Shown in pieces: positions 45,161 to 53,623 of a stretch of 64,000 nucleotides of DNA. The position numbers were made by a program, and so were the translations under genes. Origin of the DNA: Tepidibacter aestuarii (GTDB taxonomy: Bacteria > Bacillota > Clostridia > Peptostreptococcales > Peptostreptococcaceae). Location of the stretch: positions 62,001 through 126,000 of the forward strand of contig NZ_OW235315.1 in the NCBI RefSeq assembly GCF_934924865.1, read 5' to 3'. Within the stretch, counting starts at the first letter, position 1. Every line of letters starts with the position of its first letter. The notes under the pieces were generated by a model. It did not search any database, was not told where the DNA came from, and saw only the letters and a program-made list of their open reading frames with translations.

Positions 45161-46336
45161 ATGAATGCTAATGATTTAATCAAAGATACTATAGATAAGA
45201 AAGAATTAATTCAATTAGTTCTTAGCAATAAAAGAAATAAAGAGTTAGAGTACAACAAAATAAATATAAGACCTATAGAAATAAAAAATGACTTTATGTA
45301 TCAGTTTACCTATATATATGCTAATAAAGAAATACACAAAAACTTATCACCTAAAGAATGCACTGATGAAATAATAGATAATATAAACGGAAACTTTAAG
45401 CAAGCTCAGATGTATTGTGTCAACAATGACTATCAAATACTTATAAGCAAAAAATTAAAGGCCACTGTGTTAAAGAAGAAAGCAACTAAAAAGCCTGTTG
45501 ATACATCTCATAATAGAAAGAAAAAATATATACTAGAAGAGGATGTTCCGTGTGATTTTCTTCAGTATCTAGGAGTTATGAATGAAAATGGAAATGTCAA
45601 AAAACAAAAGAGAGATAAGTTTAGACAGCTAAATAGATTTTTAGAGATGGTCAAGGATGTAGAATTGAATTTTGATAAAAATAAGAAAATAAAGATTATA
45701 GACTTTGGATGTGGAAAGTCTTATCTTACGTTTGCTATGTACTATTACCTTGTGAAGATAGCTAAATTCAACGTTGAAATAGTAGGACTTGATCTTAAAA
45801 AAGATGTTATAGAGTATTGTAATAAGGTTGCTAGGGAATTAAATTATGAGAATTTGAGCTTCCAAATAGGTAATATATCTGATTTTAATGAATTTACAGA
45901 GGTTGATATGGTAGTAACTCTTCATGCTTGTGATATAGCTACTGATATGGCATTATTTAAAGCTATTTGCTGGAATAGTAAAGTTATATTATCAGTTCCG
46001 TGCTGTCAGCATGAGTTAAATTCACAGATAAAAAATGATTTGTTAAGTCCCATGTTAAAGCATGGGATAATAAAAGAAAGATTTTCATCTCTTGCGACAG
46101 ATTCAATAAGAGCTAATCTTCTTGAGATACTTGGATATAATACTCAGATATTAGAATTTATAGAGACTGAGCATACTCCTAAGAACCTTTTAATAAGAGG
46201 TGTTAAATCTAGAGACAAAGTAAATAAATCTCTTGTCGATGAATATAAACAATTTAAGAAATTCTTAAATGCAAGTCCTTATTTAGAAAAGTTACTTTTA
46301 GAGAATAACATTATATCAAAAGAACAGCTAATATAG
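45161..46336 (+). CDS. Class I SAM-dependent methyltransferase (Methyltransf_32 type)
   Basis: The 391-residue protein. The SAM site is KIIDFGCGKSYLTFAMYYYL (motif I) and VEIVGLDLKK (motif II), then MVVTLHACDIATD (motif IV) and VPCCQHELNSQ, the conserved cysteine segment of this family. The N-terminal 130 residues are a lysine-rich domain of unknown role that may bind RNA. Substrate unknown. Monocistronic; its terminator overlaps the stop codon. Confidence 0.82.
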   Translation: MNANDLIKDTIDKKELIQLVLSNKRNKELEYNKINIRPIEIKNDFMYQFTYIYANKEIHKNLSPKECTDEIIDNINGNFKQAQMYCVNNDYQILISKKLKATVLKKKATKKPVDTSHNRKKKYILEEDVPCDFLQYLGVMNENGNVKKQKRDKFRQLNRFLEMVKDVELNFDKNKKIKIIDFGCGKSYLTFAMYYYLVKIAKFNVEIVGLDLKKDVIEYCNKVARELNYENLSFQIGNISDFNEFTEVDMVVTLHACDIATDMALFKAICWNSKVILSVPCCQHELNSQIKNDLLSPMLKHGIIKERFSSLATDSIRANLLEILGYNTQILEFIETEHTPKNLLIRGVKSRDKVNKSLVDEYKQFKKFLNASPYLEKLLLENNIISKEQLI

Positions 46337-46347
46337 CTGTTCTTTTA
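46321..46347 (+). terminator. Terminator overlapping the methyltransferase stop
   Basis: AGAACAGCTA / TAGCTGTTCT stem followed by TTTAG. Confidence 0.82.
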
Positions 46348-46485
46348 GATTGCTTGAAGGATTCAAAAAGAGATTATTATTGAATAAAATGAATTTAATC
46401 ATCAAAAAAAGATATATATAGTTTAAAAATAGCTCTAATTAAGTTATAATATAGTGGATTACATAGGTTAATAAGGGGGATATTG

Positions 46486-48057
46486 ATGAGAAAACTATCT
46501 TTATATGCAATTATATTTATTTTTATATTTAGCATTAATATAAAGGCAACATACGCTGTAGAGTATGGACAAGATAATGCAGTAAACATACTAAATGGAC
46601 AGATATCTGATACTAATGTATTTAATGAATGGGATGACTTTCATCAAGTAGTTAAAATAAATGAATATACTAATGAGTACATAAATTATCCAAAGGGATA
46701 TTCAATACAGTTTGCAAATTATATGAATTTGGATACAAGTGAGTCTTTGTATAAGAGTAGCTTTACAGATGGGAATAGTATAATGGAAGTATATTATGAT
46801 AAGGTGAATTTTAATGTTTACACTAATTACAGCAATAAATTTTTATACAACAGAGAGTATCACAATCTAGAGACTGACAAAAGAGTTAATATTAATGGTC
46901 ATAATGTTAGAATTATAAAATGGAGTAGAAAGAAGCTTGAAAGAATTGATAAAGATTATAATTACTATGCAAGTGCTGAGATAAAGAAAAATAACAATGA
47001 AGTTTATACAGTGATTTTAAAGTCTCAACAGCCTATAGAATATTTTGAATCTCTTATTGGAACTATGAAGTTCTTTGAGCCAAAGGGGACTGCTAGAATA
47101 AACAAGATGTACGATAATATGGCCAAAAAGTGGAATTATTCTACTAAAGAGTTTTATAAAAATTATTTAACTAGTTCTGATAAAGTAAGTTTTGGAATAT
47201 TTGAGCCTACAGCTCCAACAGATATGAATTATTTACATAGTTTAGAGAGTAGATTAGATTATGATTTTTCTGTTTTAGTAAAATATCAGTCTCTAGATTC
47301 AGAACTAGATATAGAAGAGCTTAAAAGAGCTTATAATGATAAAAAAATAGTTGAGCTTACACTTCAAACATCAAAAGCAGATTTAAGCCTTCCGGTGAAT
47401 AAAAATATTAGCTACGACATATTGGATGGAGAGTATGACCATTGGCTGAAAAATTATGCTAAAAAAATTAAAAAGTTTGGAAAGCCAGTTTTATTTAGAT
47501 TAAACAATGAGATGAATGGAGATTGGTGTACTTATTCTAGCTATTATTATTCAAAGGATACATTAATATTTAATGAACTTTGGAAATATATATATAAGAT
47601 ATTTGAAGATGAGGGCTTGGATAATGTAATTTGGGTATGGAATCCTAATGATAAGTCTTTTCCTAACTTTTCTTGGAATCATTATCTAAACTACTATCCT
47701 GGAGATGAGTATGTAGATGTTATAGGGCTTACAGGTTATAATACAGGTAACTACTATAAAGGAGAGGTTTGGAGAGAGTTTGATAGTATATATACTCCTG
47801 TATATGATGAATACACTAAACTATTTAAACAACCTCTTATGATAACTGAATTTGGATCTAATGATGTCGGTGGAGATAAGATAAATTGGGTAAACAATAT
47901 GTTCAATACAATACAAAATTATCCAAGGATTAAAATAGCTATATGGTGGAATGGAATAGATTGGGATAGAAATGGTAACCCAGCTAGAACATATAGACTA
48001 GATACGAATGAAGATTTAATGAATGCATTCAAAAATGGATTTCAAAAAATAAAATAA
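46486..48057 (+). CDS. Secreted glycoside hydrolase, GH26-like
   Basis: The 523-residue protein has a signal peptide (about 1-25, cleavage near ATYA/VE), a N-terminal domain of about 180 residues that I do not recognise, and a TIM-barrel domain (about 225-520). The barrel carries FRLNNEMNGDW with E342 as likely acid/base and LMITEFGS with E455 as likely nucleophile. GH26 enzymes usually read HEMNG; here Asn replaces His. Substrate could be beta-mannan or another beta-glycan. ATG 46486 follows AAGGGGGA. It precedes ywmB, with a hairpin between. Confidence 0.78.
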   Translation: MRKLSLYAIIFIFIFSINIKATYAVEYGQDNAVNILNGQISDTNVFNEWDDFHQVVKINEYTNEYINYPKGYSIQFANYMNLDTSESLYKSSFTDGNSIMEVYYDKVNFNVYTNYSNKFLYNREYHNLETDKRVNINGHNVRIIKWSRKKLERIDKDYNYYASAEIKKNNNEVYTVILKSQQPIEYFESLIGTMKFFEPKGTARINKMYDNMAKKWNYSTKEFYKNYLTSSDKVSFGIFEPTAPTDMNYLHSLESRLDYDFSVLVKYQSLDSELDIEELKRAYNDKKIVELTLQTSKADLSLPVNKNISYDILDGEYDHWLKNYAKKIKKFGKPVLFRLNNEMNGDWCTYSSYYYSKDTLIFNELWKYIYKIFEDEGLDNVIWVWNPNDKSFPNFSWNHYLNYYPGDEYVDVIGLTGYNTGNYYKGEVWREFDSIYTPVYDEYTKLFKQPLMITEFGSNDVGGDKINWVNNMFNTIQNYPRIKIAIWWNGIDWDRNGNPARTYRLDTNEDLMNAFKNGFQKIK

Positions 48058-48068
48058 TACATGTATAA

Positions 48069-48115
48069 CCCCCTTTAAATTGTCAATAATCAAAATAGAT
48101 ACAATTTAAAGGGGG
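48069..48115 (+). promoter_or_regulatory. 15-bp hairpin containing the ywmB ribosome site
   Basis: 48069-48083 (CCCCCTTTAAATTGT) and 48101-48115 are perfectly complementary with a 17-base loop. The 3' arm ends in AAAGGGGG, which is the ribosome site of ywmB, seven bases before ATG 48123. It may end transcription from the upstream gene or mask the ribosome site; there is no T-run. Confidence 0.7.
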
Positions 48116-48122
48116 ATTTATT

Positions 48123-48896
48123 ATGAAAAGAATATTTGGATTTATAATAATATTAGTTTTATTTTTCAGTATGGCATCATCAGCTGAGCAAGTTAATGTA
48201 GAAGACAATCAAAAGGATAAGAAAGATTATGAACTTATAATAGACTCTTTTGAAAAGACTAATTCTACTTTTGATAATTACAATATAAATGGCCATGCTA
48301 TGATGGATAACAAATTTTTAAGCTTTGAAGAAATGGATAAAATAGTTGACGAACTTGTAACTAAATTTGATATTGATAAACAAAATATCGAATATACAAG
48401 AAGTGAACAAACAGATTTTAGACAAATATACGTATATGACAAAAATAGACAAAATAAAGCAGAACGAGGTATATCTATTATAATTGATAGCGAAAGATGT
48501 CAAAGTATGGAACAAACTCACATTATAGTTGACATTAACACGAATCAAGTGTATAAAGGTATAGTAGAGGATTATATTAAACTTAAAAATAATTTAAAAA
48601 AATATTCAAAAGATATAGATATATATTCTTGTATATCAGGATTTTTTGAAGGAAAAATAGATGAAAAATGTTATAATAATATAGTGGACAATATATTATC
48701 CAATTTAGATGCGCAAAAAAAAGATGAAATTCAAGATGTTAATATATTGTCAACAACAGGATATACTAAAAAATTAAGTGATTGTATAAAGTACGGTGAA
48801 GATAAGATAAATGTAAATGCTTCTATCAGATATAGTGAATACGATGATAAGACTTTTATTTACATAGGTACACCTCTTATAACATTAGAATATTAG
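48123..48896 (+). CDS. ywmB: YwmB family protein (TATA-box-binding-protein-like fold)
   Basis: The 257-residue secreted or membrane-tethered protein with a signal peptide (about 1-21, ending SMASSA). YwmB proteins have a TBP-like fold and are encoded next to murA and spoIID in Bacillus, as here. Recognisable pattern: [18 protein letters not shown] and the late FEGKID and [13 protein letters not shown]. Function unknown, probably sporulation-linked. Followed by murA after 16 bp. Confidence 0.85.
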   Translation: MKRIFGFIIILVLFFSMASSAEQVNVEDNQKDKKDYELIIDSFEKTNSTFDNYNINGHAMMDNKFLSFEEMDKIVDELVTKFDIDKQNIEYTRSEQTDFRQIYVYDKNRQNKAERGISIIIDSERCQSMEQTHIIVDINTNQVYKGIVEDYIKLKNNLKKYSKDIDIYSCISGFFEGKIDEKCYNNIVDNILSNLDAQKKDEIQDVNILSTTGYTKKLSDCIKYGEDKINVNASIRYSEYDDKTFIYIGTPLITLEY

Positions 48897-48912
48897 GAAA
48901 GGACTGAAACGA

Positions 48913-50166
48913 GTGTCGAAGATAGTAGTTAGAAAAAGCCAACCTTTAAAAGGAACAGTAAAAATAAATGGAGCGAAGAACGCAGTACTCCCAGTTATAG
49001 CAGCAACACTTCTTGCAAAAGGACAATCAGTATTAAAAGGAGTACCAAACTTAAGAGATGTACATGTTATATCGGATCTTTTAAGACATTTAGGTGCTAA
49101 AGTAGAATTCAATGAAGATGTACTTACGGTAGATGCAACTAATATAGATACATGTGAAGCTCCTTATGAGCTTGTAAAAAAGATGAGAGCATCATTTTTA
49201 GTAATGGGACCGTTACTTGCTAGATTTAAAAGCTCTAAAATATCAATGCCAGGAGGTTGTGCTATAGGAACAAGACCTATAGACCTTCATCTTAAAGGAT
49301 TCAAATCTTTAGGAGCAGAAATTGAAATGGATCATGGATTTATAGAAGCTAAGGCTGATAAGTTAATAGGAACTAAATTATATCTAGATTTTCCATCTGT
49401 TGGAGCTACTGAAAACATTATGATGGCAGCTGTATTTGCAGAGGGAACTACTATCATAGAAAATGTTGCTGAAGAACCTGAAATAGTTGACTTAGCTAAT
49501 TTCTTAAATGAAATGGGAGCAAATGTTAAAGGTGCAGGAACTAACACTATCAAAATTAAGGGTGTAAAGGAGCTTAAAGGAGCTACTCATACTGTAATAC
49601 CTGATAGAATAGAAGCGGGAACTTATATGGTAGCAGCAGCTATAACTAAGGGCGATGTATTAGTAGATAATGTATTAATAGACCATCTAAAACCTACTAT
49701 TGCAAAACTTAGAGAGGTTGGATGTGAAGTTCACGAAATGGATAATGCTGTAAGAGTTATAGGTCCAGATGAAATAAAACCTACTGATATAAAGACTCTT
49801 CCTCATCCAGGTTTTCCAACTGATATGCAGTCTCAGTTTATGGCACTTTTAAGTGTCGCAAAAGGAACTGGTGTAGTTATAGAGACTGTGTTTGAAAATA
49901 GATTTATGAATGTATCAGAGCTTAATAGAATGGGTGCGAATATAAAGATAGAAGGAAGAAGTGCAGTAGTTCAAGGAGTGGAACAGCTTCAAGGGTCTAC
50001 TGTAAATGCAACTGATTTAAGAGCAGGAGCTGCCTTAATACTTGCAGGACTTGTATCTGAGGGTGAAACTGTTATAGGAGATACATATCATATATTTAGA
50101 GGTTATGTAGACATAGATAAGAAGTTCAATAGTTTAGGTGCTAATATAGAAATTATAGAGGAATAA
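48913..50166 (+). CDS. murA: UDP-N-acetylglucosamine 1-carboxyvinyltransferase
   Basis: First committed step of peptidoglycan synthesis: adds enolpyruvate from PEP to UDP-GlcNAc. The 417-residue protein shows [16 protein letters not shown] with the conserved K and N, the catalytic cysteine in [14 protein letters not shown] (C116, the fosfomycin target), and [15 protein letters not shown]. The start is GTG 48913 behind AGGAAAGG. It lies 16 bp after ywmB; the terminator after it overlaps the spoIID start. Confidence 0.97.
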   Translation: MSKIVVRKSQPLKGTVKINGAKNAVLPVIAATLLAKGQSVLKGVPNLRDVHVISDLLRHLGAKVEFNEDVLTVDATNIDTCEAPYELVKKMRASFLVMGPLLARFKSSKISMPGGCAIGTRPIDLHLKGFKSLGAEIEMDHGFIEAKADKLIGTKLYLDFPSVGATENIMMAAVFAEGTTIIENVAEEPEIVDLANFLNEMGANVKGAGTNTIKIKGVKELKGATHTVIPDRIEAGTYMVAAAITKGDVLVDNVLIDHLKPTIAKLREVGCEVHEMDNAVRVIGPDEIKPTDIKTLPHPGFPTDMQSQFMALLSVAKGTGVVIETVFENRFMNVSELNRMGANIKIEGRSAVVQGVEQLQGSTVNATDLRAGAALILAGLVSEGETVIGDTYHIFRGYVDIDKKFNSLGANIEIIEE

Positions 50167-50189
50167 TAATATGAGGGTTTTCATAGACT
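50161..50189 (+). promoter_or_regulatory. Sigma-E-like promoter for spoIID
   Basis: GAATAAT (50161-50167, on the murA stop codon), 14-base spacer, CATAGACT (50182-50189). This fits the sigma-E pattern KMATATT-N14-CATACAHT in 6 of 7 and 7 of 8 positions. spoIID is a known sigma-E gene. Predicted start about 50196. Confidence 0.65.
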
Positions 50190-50239
50190 TTATTGATAGA
50201 GATAATCAAAGGAGGAAAGTCTATGAAAAACCCTTTTTT
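50174..50239 (+). terminator. Terminator hairpin overlapping the spoIID start codon
   Basis: Left arm 50174-50191, right arm 50216-50234 (18 bp, one bulged A), then six T. The right arm contains ATG 50223; the ribosome site GGAGG (50211-50215) is at the loop edge; the left arm contains the sigma-E-like -10. Confidence 0.82.
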
Positions 50240-51200
50240 AGTTGTTGTGTATACTTTTTTAGTTATAGTAGTTTTACCTGTGATATTGACCATTGGAATA
50301 TATAAGGATGATATATTTCAGGAAAAAATTGTACAAACTAAAATAACTGAATCCATCAATATAAAAGTTTACAATACAAAAACAGATAAGGTAGAAGATA
50401 TGGATATAGAGCAGTATTTATATAATGTAGTTGCATCTGAAATGCCAGCAAGCTTTGATGAAGAAGCTTTAAAGGCACAGGCTATAGCGGCAAGATCCTA
50501 TGTTTTTCATAAAATAGAAAATGGAGGAGATAAAATACCTCAGCATAAGGGAGCTGTAGTTTGTACGGATCATAGACATTGTCAGGAATACTTAGATACT
50601 AATACTCTTGAGAAACTACATGATGAAAAATGGATGAGTAAGTCTTGGCCTAAGATAAAGAAAGCCGTAGATGATACTAGGGGAATGGTATTGACGTATG
50701 AAGAAAGAACTATACAGCCTTTATATCATTCAACTAGTGGAGGTAAAACGGAAAATTCTGAAGAAGTATTTAGCTCAAGTCTTCCTTACTTAAGATCTGT
50801 TGAAAGTCCATATGAAGAAGAATCACCAAAATTTAGAGCAAATATGAAGATAAGTAAGAGTGATTTTGTAAACAAATTTAAGGGCGTTGGAATTGTAGTA
50901 TCTGATAATATTGACAAAGATATAGAGATTATGTCTAGAAGCGAAGGCGGTTCTGTAAAAGAAATAAGAGTAGGTAATAATGTTATAAAAGGAAGTAAAG
51001 TTAGGAGCATACTGGGTCTTAATTCGTCGGATTTCGATATAAAAGTAGATGGCGACTTTATAAATATATTGACGAAGGGGTATGGCCATGGAGTAGGAAT
51101 GAGTCAATGGGGAGCAAATGGGATGGCTCACAAAGGCTATAAATGCGATGAAATATTAAAGCATTATTTTAAAGGAGTAAGTATAGAGAATAAGTATTGA
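50223..51200 (+). CDS. spoIID: Stage II sporulation protein D (peptidoglycan lytic transglycosylase)
   Basis: Mother-cell membrane enzyme that degrades septal peptidoglycan during engulfment, working with SpoIIP and SpoIIM. From ATG 50223 (AGGAGG upstream) it has 325 residues: an N-terminal membrane helix (about 5-25), the SpoIID domain with IEQYLYNVVASEMPASFDEEALKAQAIAARSY, STSGGKTENSEEVF and the C-terminal GYGHGVGMSQWGANGMAHKG. A longer start upstream would lie in the terminator loop. spoIIQ follows as a separate unit. Confidence 0.97.
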   Translation: MKNPFLVVVYTFLVIVVLPVILTIGIYKDDIFQEKIVQTKITESINIKVYNTKTDKVEDMDIEQYLYNVVASEMPASFDEEALKAQAIAARSYVFHKIENGGDKIPQHKGAVVCTDHRHCQEYLDTNTLEKLHDEKWMSKSWPKIKKAVDDTRGMVLTYEERTIQPLYHSTSGGKTENSEEVFSSSLPYLRSVESPYEEESPKFRANMKISKSDFVNKFKGVGIVVSDNIDKDIEIMSRSEGGSVKEIRVGNNVIKGSKVRSILGLNSSDFDIKVDGDFINILTKGYGHGVGMSQWGANGMAHKGYKCDEILKHYFKGVSIENKY

Positions 51201-51226
51201 AGGGCTAAATAAGTCCTTCTTTTTTT
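51199..51226 (+). terminator. Terminator after spoIID
   Basis: GAAGGGCT / AGTCCTTC stem (one G-U) with AAATA loop and seven T. Confidence 0.87.
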
Positions 51227-51238
51227 ATGTAGTAAAAA

Positions 51239-51266
51239 GTATATAATTTAAAAATTCGGTAAGAAT
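51239..51266 (+). promoter_or_regulatory. Sigma-F-like promoter for spoIIQ
   Basis: GTATA (51239-51243), 14-base spacer, GGTAAGAAT (51258-51266), fitting the forespore pattern GYATA ... GGNNANANT. Spacer is slightly short. spoIIQ is a classic sigma-F gene. Confidence 0.5.
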
Positions 51267-51285
51267 ATAGATGGAGGTGAAATTA

Positions 51286-52053
51286 ATGGATAACAAAAAA
51301 AATAAATTTAAAAAATTATTAGAGAAAGATGGGTTTTATTTAGTACTATTTGTCTGCGTGTGTTTAGTAGCTTTAACTGCTGTATGGGTTACTAAAAACA
51401 GTATAGATAATATAGCATCTCAGAATGGATTTGTTAACTACGAACAAGGAGAGTTAATAGATGACGATAAAATAGCTAGCAATGAGGAGGATGAAATTCA
51501 TCTTATAAAAGAAGACGATCAAGCTATACCTACAGCAACCGATTCTAAACAAAACTTGGCTAATGCAAAGGAAAAATTAAGACAGGAAAATGAAGCTAAA
51601 AAAGACCCTGACACAGAAGTTGCAAAAACAACAACTAAACAAATAAAAGCTATTATGCCAGTTCAAGGAAAATTAGGAAGAGATTATTCTGATAATACAC
51701 CGACTTATTCTGTTACATTAGAACAATGGGAGTTACATAAGGGAATAGATATACAAGCTAAAGAAGGAACTCCTGTAAGTGCTTTTATGGATGGAGAAGT
51801 ATTAGAGGTATTAAAAGATAGTGTACAAGGTATAACAGTTAAATTAAAACATCAAGACAATATAGTGAGTGTCTATAGCAATTTATCTTTAGAAACTAAA
51901 GTTCAAAAAGGCCAAATGATAAAGTGTAAAGATATTATAGGTAATGTAGGAAATACATCTATAATAGAGAGTAAAGAAGGACCTCACTTACATTTTGAAG
52001 TTCTAAAAGATAATAAAAATATAGATCCTTTATCTATAATAAATTCTAATTAA
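51286..52053 (+). CDS. spoIIQ: Stage II sporulation protein Q (M23/LytM peptidase fold)
   Basis: Forespore membrane protein that binds SpoIIIAH across the intermembrane space to form the feeding-tube channel. From ATG 51286 (GGAGGT site) it has 255 residues: one membrane helix (about 18-40) and a LytM domain (about 135-250). The zinc motifs LHKGIDIQ and PHLHFEV are complete, unlike the degenerate Bacillus protein, so a zinc-binding or lytic role remains possible. Known clostridial SpoIIQ keeps this site. Confidence 0.93.
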   Translation: MDNKKNKFKKLLEKDGFYLVLFVCVCLVALTAVWVTKNSIDNIASQNGFVNYEQGELIDDDKIASNEEDEIHLIKEDDQAIPTATDSKQNLANAKEKLRQENEAKKDPDTEVAKTTTKQIKAIMPVQGKLGRDYSDNTPTYSVTLEQWELHKGIDIQAKEGTPVSAFMDGEVLEVLKDSVQGITVKLKHQDNIVSVYSNLSLETKVQKGQMIKCKDIIGNVGNTSIIESKEGPHLHFEVLKDNKNIDPLSIINSN

Positions 52054-52094
52054 CAGGCTTAACCTTTAAATAAGGTTAAGCCTGTTCTATTTTT
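52052..52094 (+). terminator. Terminator after spoIIQ
   Basis: Perfect 14-bp stem ACAGGCTTAACCTT with its complement, then TCTATTTTT. Confidence 0.93.
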
Positions 52095-52147
52095 CGTACA
52101 AAACACATATATATGATTAAAGACTATTCCTTTAAGGAGGGGGACCG

Positions 52148-52411
52148 TTGAAGGCATATATAGAAGAAAGAACAGTAACTATAGCTAAATACATAATAGA
52201 GAAAAGGACTACAGTAAGAGAAACTGCAAAGAAATTTGGAGTTAGTAAAAGTACAGTACATAAAGATATAACCGAAAGGTTAGAATCTATAAATCCAGTG
52301 CTTGCCGAAGAAGTAAAAAATGTATTAGATAAAAACAAATCAGAAAGGCACATAAGGGGAGGAATGGCTACAAAATTAAAATATGAAAGCACTAGTAAAA
52401 ATACAGGATAA
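52148..52411 (+). CDS. spoIIID: Sporulation transcription factor SpoIIID
   Basis: Small mother-cell DNA-binding protein that switches sigma-E genes on and off. The 87-residue protein has the HTH RETAKKFGVSKSTVHKDITERL (about 24-45) and the basic C-terminal ERHIRGGMATKLKY. The start is TTG 52148 behind AAGGAGGGGG. Terminator overlaps its stop. mbl follows as in Bacillus. Confidence 0.97.
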   Translation: MKAYIEERTVTIAKYIIEKRTTVRETAKKFGVSKSTVHKDITERLESINPVLAEEVKNVLDKNKSERHIRGGMATKLKYESTSKNTG

Positions 52412-52429
52412 ATATACCTGTATTTTTTT
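52397..52429 (+). terminator. Terminator after spoIIID
   Basis: AAAAATACAGG / CCTGTATTTTT arms and T-run; overlaps the last codons. Confidence 0.85.
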
Positions 52430-52430
52430 C

Positions 52431-52459
52431 TTGACGAAATCCAAAATTTTGTATATTTT
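52431..52459 (+). promoter_or_regulatory. Candidate promoter of mbl
   Basis: TTGACG (52431-52436), 17-base spacer, TATTTT (52454-52459); a TATATT two bases earlier is an alternative -10 with a short spacer. Confidence 0.45.
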
Positions 52460-52512
52460 TGTAGAAGGAAGAAATGTAGAATAATTCAAACGAAAGGTAG
52501 GAGACATGCTTA

Positions 52513-53517
52513 ATGGTTAATCCGAATATAGGAATAGATTTGGGTACAGCAACGGTACTTGTTTATGTAAAAGGTAAGGGAATAGTCTTAAAAGAACCGT
52601 CTGTAGTTGCTATAGAAAAAAGAACAAAAAAGGTTTTAGCGGTTGGAGAAGAAGCTAGAAAAATGATTGGAAGAACACCTGGAAATATAATTGCTATAAG
52701 ACCTCTTAGAGATGGAGTAATATCTGATTATGATGTTACAGAAAAAATGCTTAAATATTTCATAGATAAGGTTATCGGGAAAAGAGGGTTTTTCAAATTC
52801 TTTAAGCCAGAAATAGTTGTATGTGTTCCATCAGGAGTTACGGAAGTTGAAAAAAGAGCTGTTGAAGAAGCAACGAAGGAAGCAGGAGCAAGAGACGTGG
52901 ATTTAATAGAAGAACCAATAGCTGCAGCAATAGGTGCTGGACTTGATATATCGCAAGCTGAAGGTAATATGGTTATAGATATAGGTGGAGGAACAACTGA
53001 TGTAGCTGTAATATCATATGGTGGAAATGTTGTAAGTACTTCTATAAAGGTAGCGGGAGATAAATTTGATGAAGCTATAATAAAATATATGAAAAAAAAA
53101 CATAGCTTACTTATAGGGGAAAGAACTGCTGAACAGATTAAAATAAATATAGGGATAGCATATCCTAAAGAGGTTGAAGAGACTATGTCGGTAAGAGGTA
53201 GAAATTTAGTATCAGGACTACCTACTACTATAGAAATAACTTCTAGCGAAATGTTAGAGGCCTTAAATGAGTGTATAGCACAAATCGCAGATGCAGTACA
53301 TAGCGTATTAGAAAAAACACCTCCAGAATTATCTGCTGATATAAGTGATAAGGGGATAGTAATGACAGGTGGAGGATCTTTACTTTGGGGACTTGATAAA
53401 TTAATATCTCAAAGAACGGGTATAGATGTATATATAGCAGATGATGCGGTATCTTGCGTTGCTAAGGGAACAGGAGCATATGTGAATTCTGGTATATTAA
53501 AAAATATTAGAAAATAG
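52513..53517 (+). CDS. mbl: Actin-like rod-shape protein Mbl (MreB family)
   Basis: Bacterial actin that guides lateral wall synthesis. The 334-residue protein has IGIDLGTATVLVYVKGKGI (phosphate-1), the IEEPIAAAIGAGLD segment and DIGGGTTDVAVIS (phosphate-2), and MTGGGSLLWGLD (adenosine). The gene order spoIIID-mbl-flhO-flhP-fabZ matches Bacillus subtilis, so Mbl rather than MreB is chosen from context. Confidence 0.93.
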   Translation: MVNPNIGIDLGTATVLVYVKGKGIVLKEPSVVAIEKRTKKVLAVGEEARKMIGRTPGNIIAIRPLRDGVISDYDVTEKMLKYFIDKVIGKRGFFKFFKPEIVVCVPSGVTEVEKRAVEEATKEAGARDVDLIEEPIAAAIGAGLDISQAEGNMVIDIGGGTTDVAVISYGGNVVSTSIKVAGDKFDEAIIKYMKKKHSLLIGERTAEQIKINIGIAYPKEVEETMSVRGRNLVSGLPTTIEITSSEMLEALNECIAQIADAVHSVLEKTPPELSADISDKGIVMTGGGSLLWGLDKLISQRTGIDVYIADDAVSCVAKGTGAYVNSGILKNIRK

Positions 53518-53563
53518 CATAACAAATAAGTCTAAAGTATTATATAGTTTAATCAAATTTAAT

Positions 53564-53591
53564 TAAACTTTTCTACTATTTATGCCGAAAT
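53564..53591 (+). promoter_or_regulatory. Sigma-28 (SigD)-type flagellar promoter
   Basis: TAAA (53564-53567), 16-base spacer, GCCGAAAT (53584-53591), close to the flagellar consensus TAAA-N15-GCCGATAT, 32 bp before the first rod gene. Confidence 0.75.
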
Positions 53592-53623
53592 ATAGTTAGC
53601 AAAAACTTTTTTGGAGTGATATT

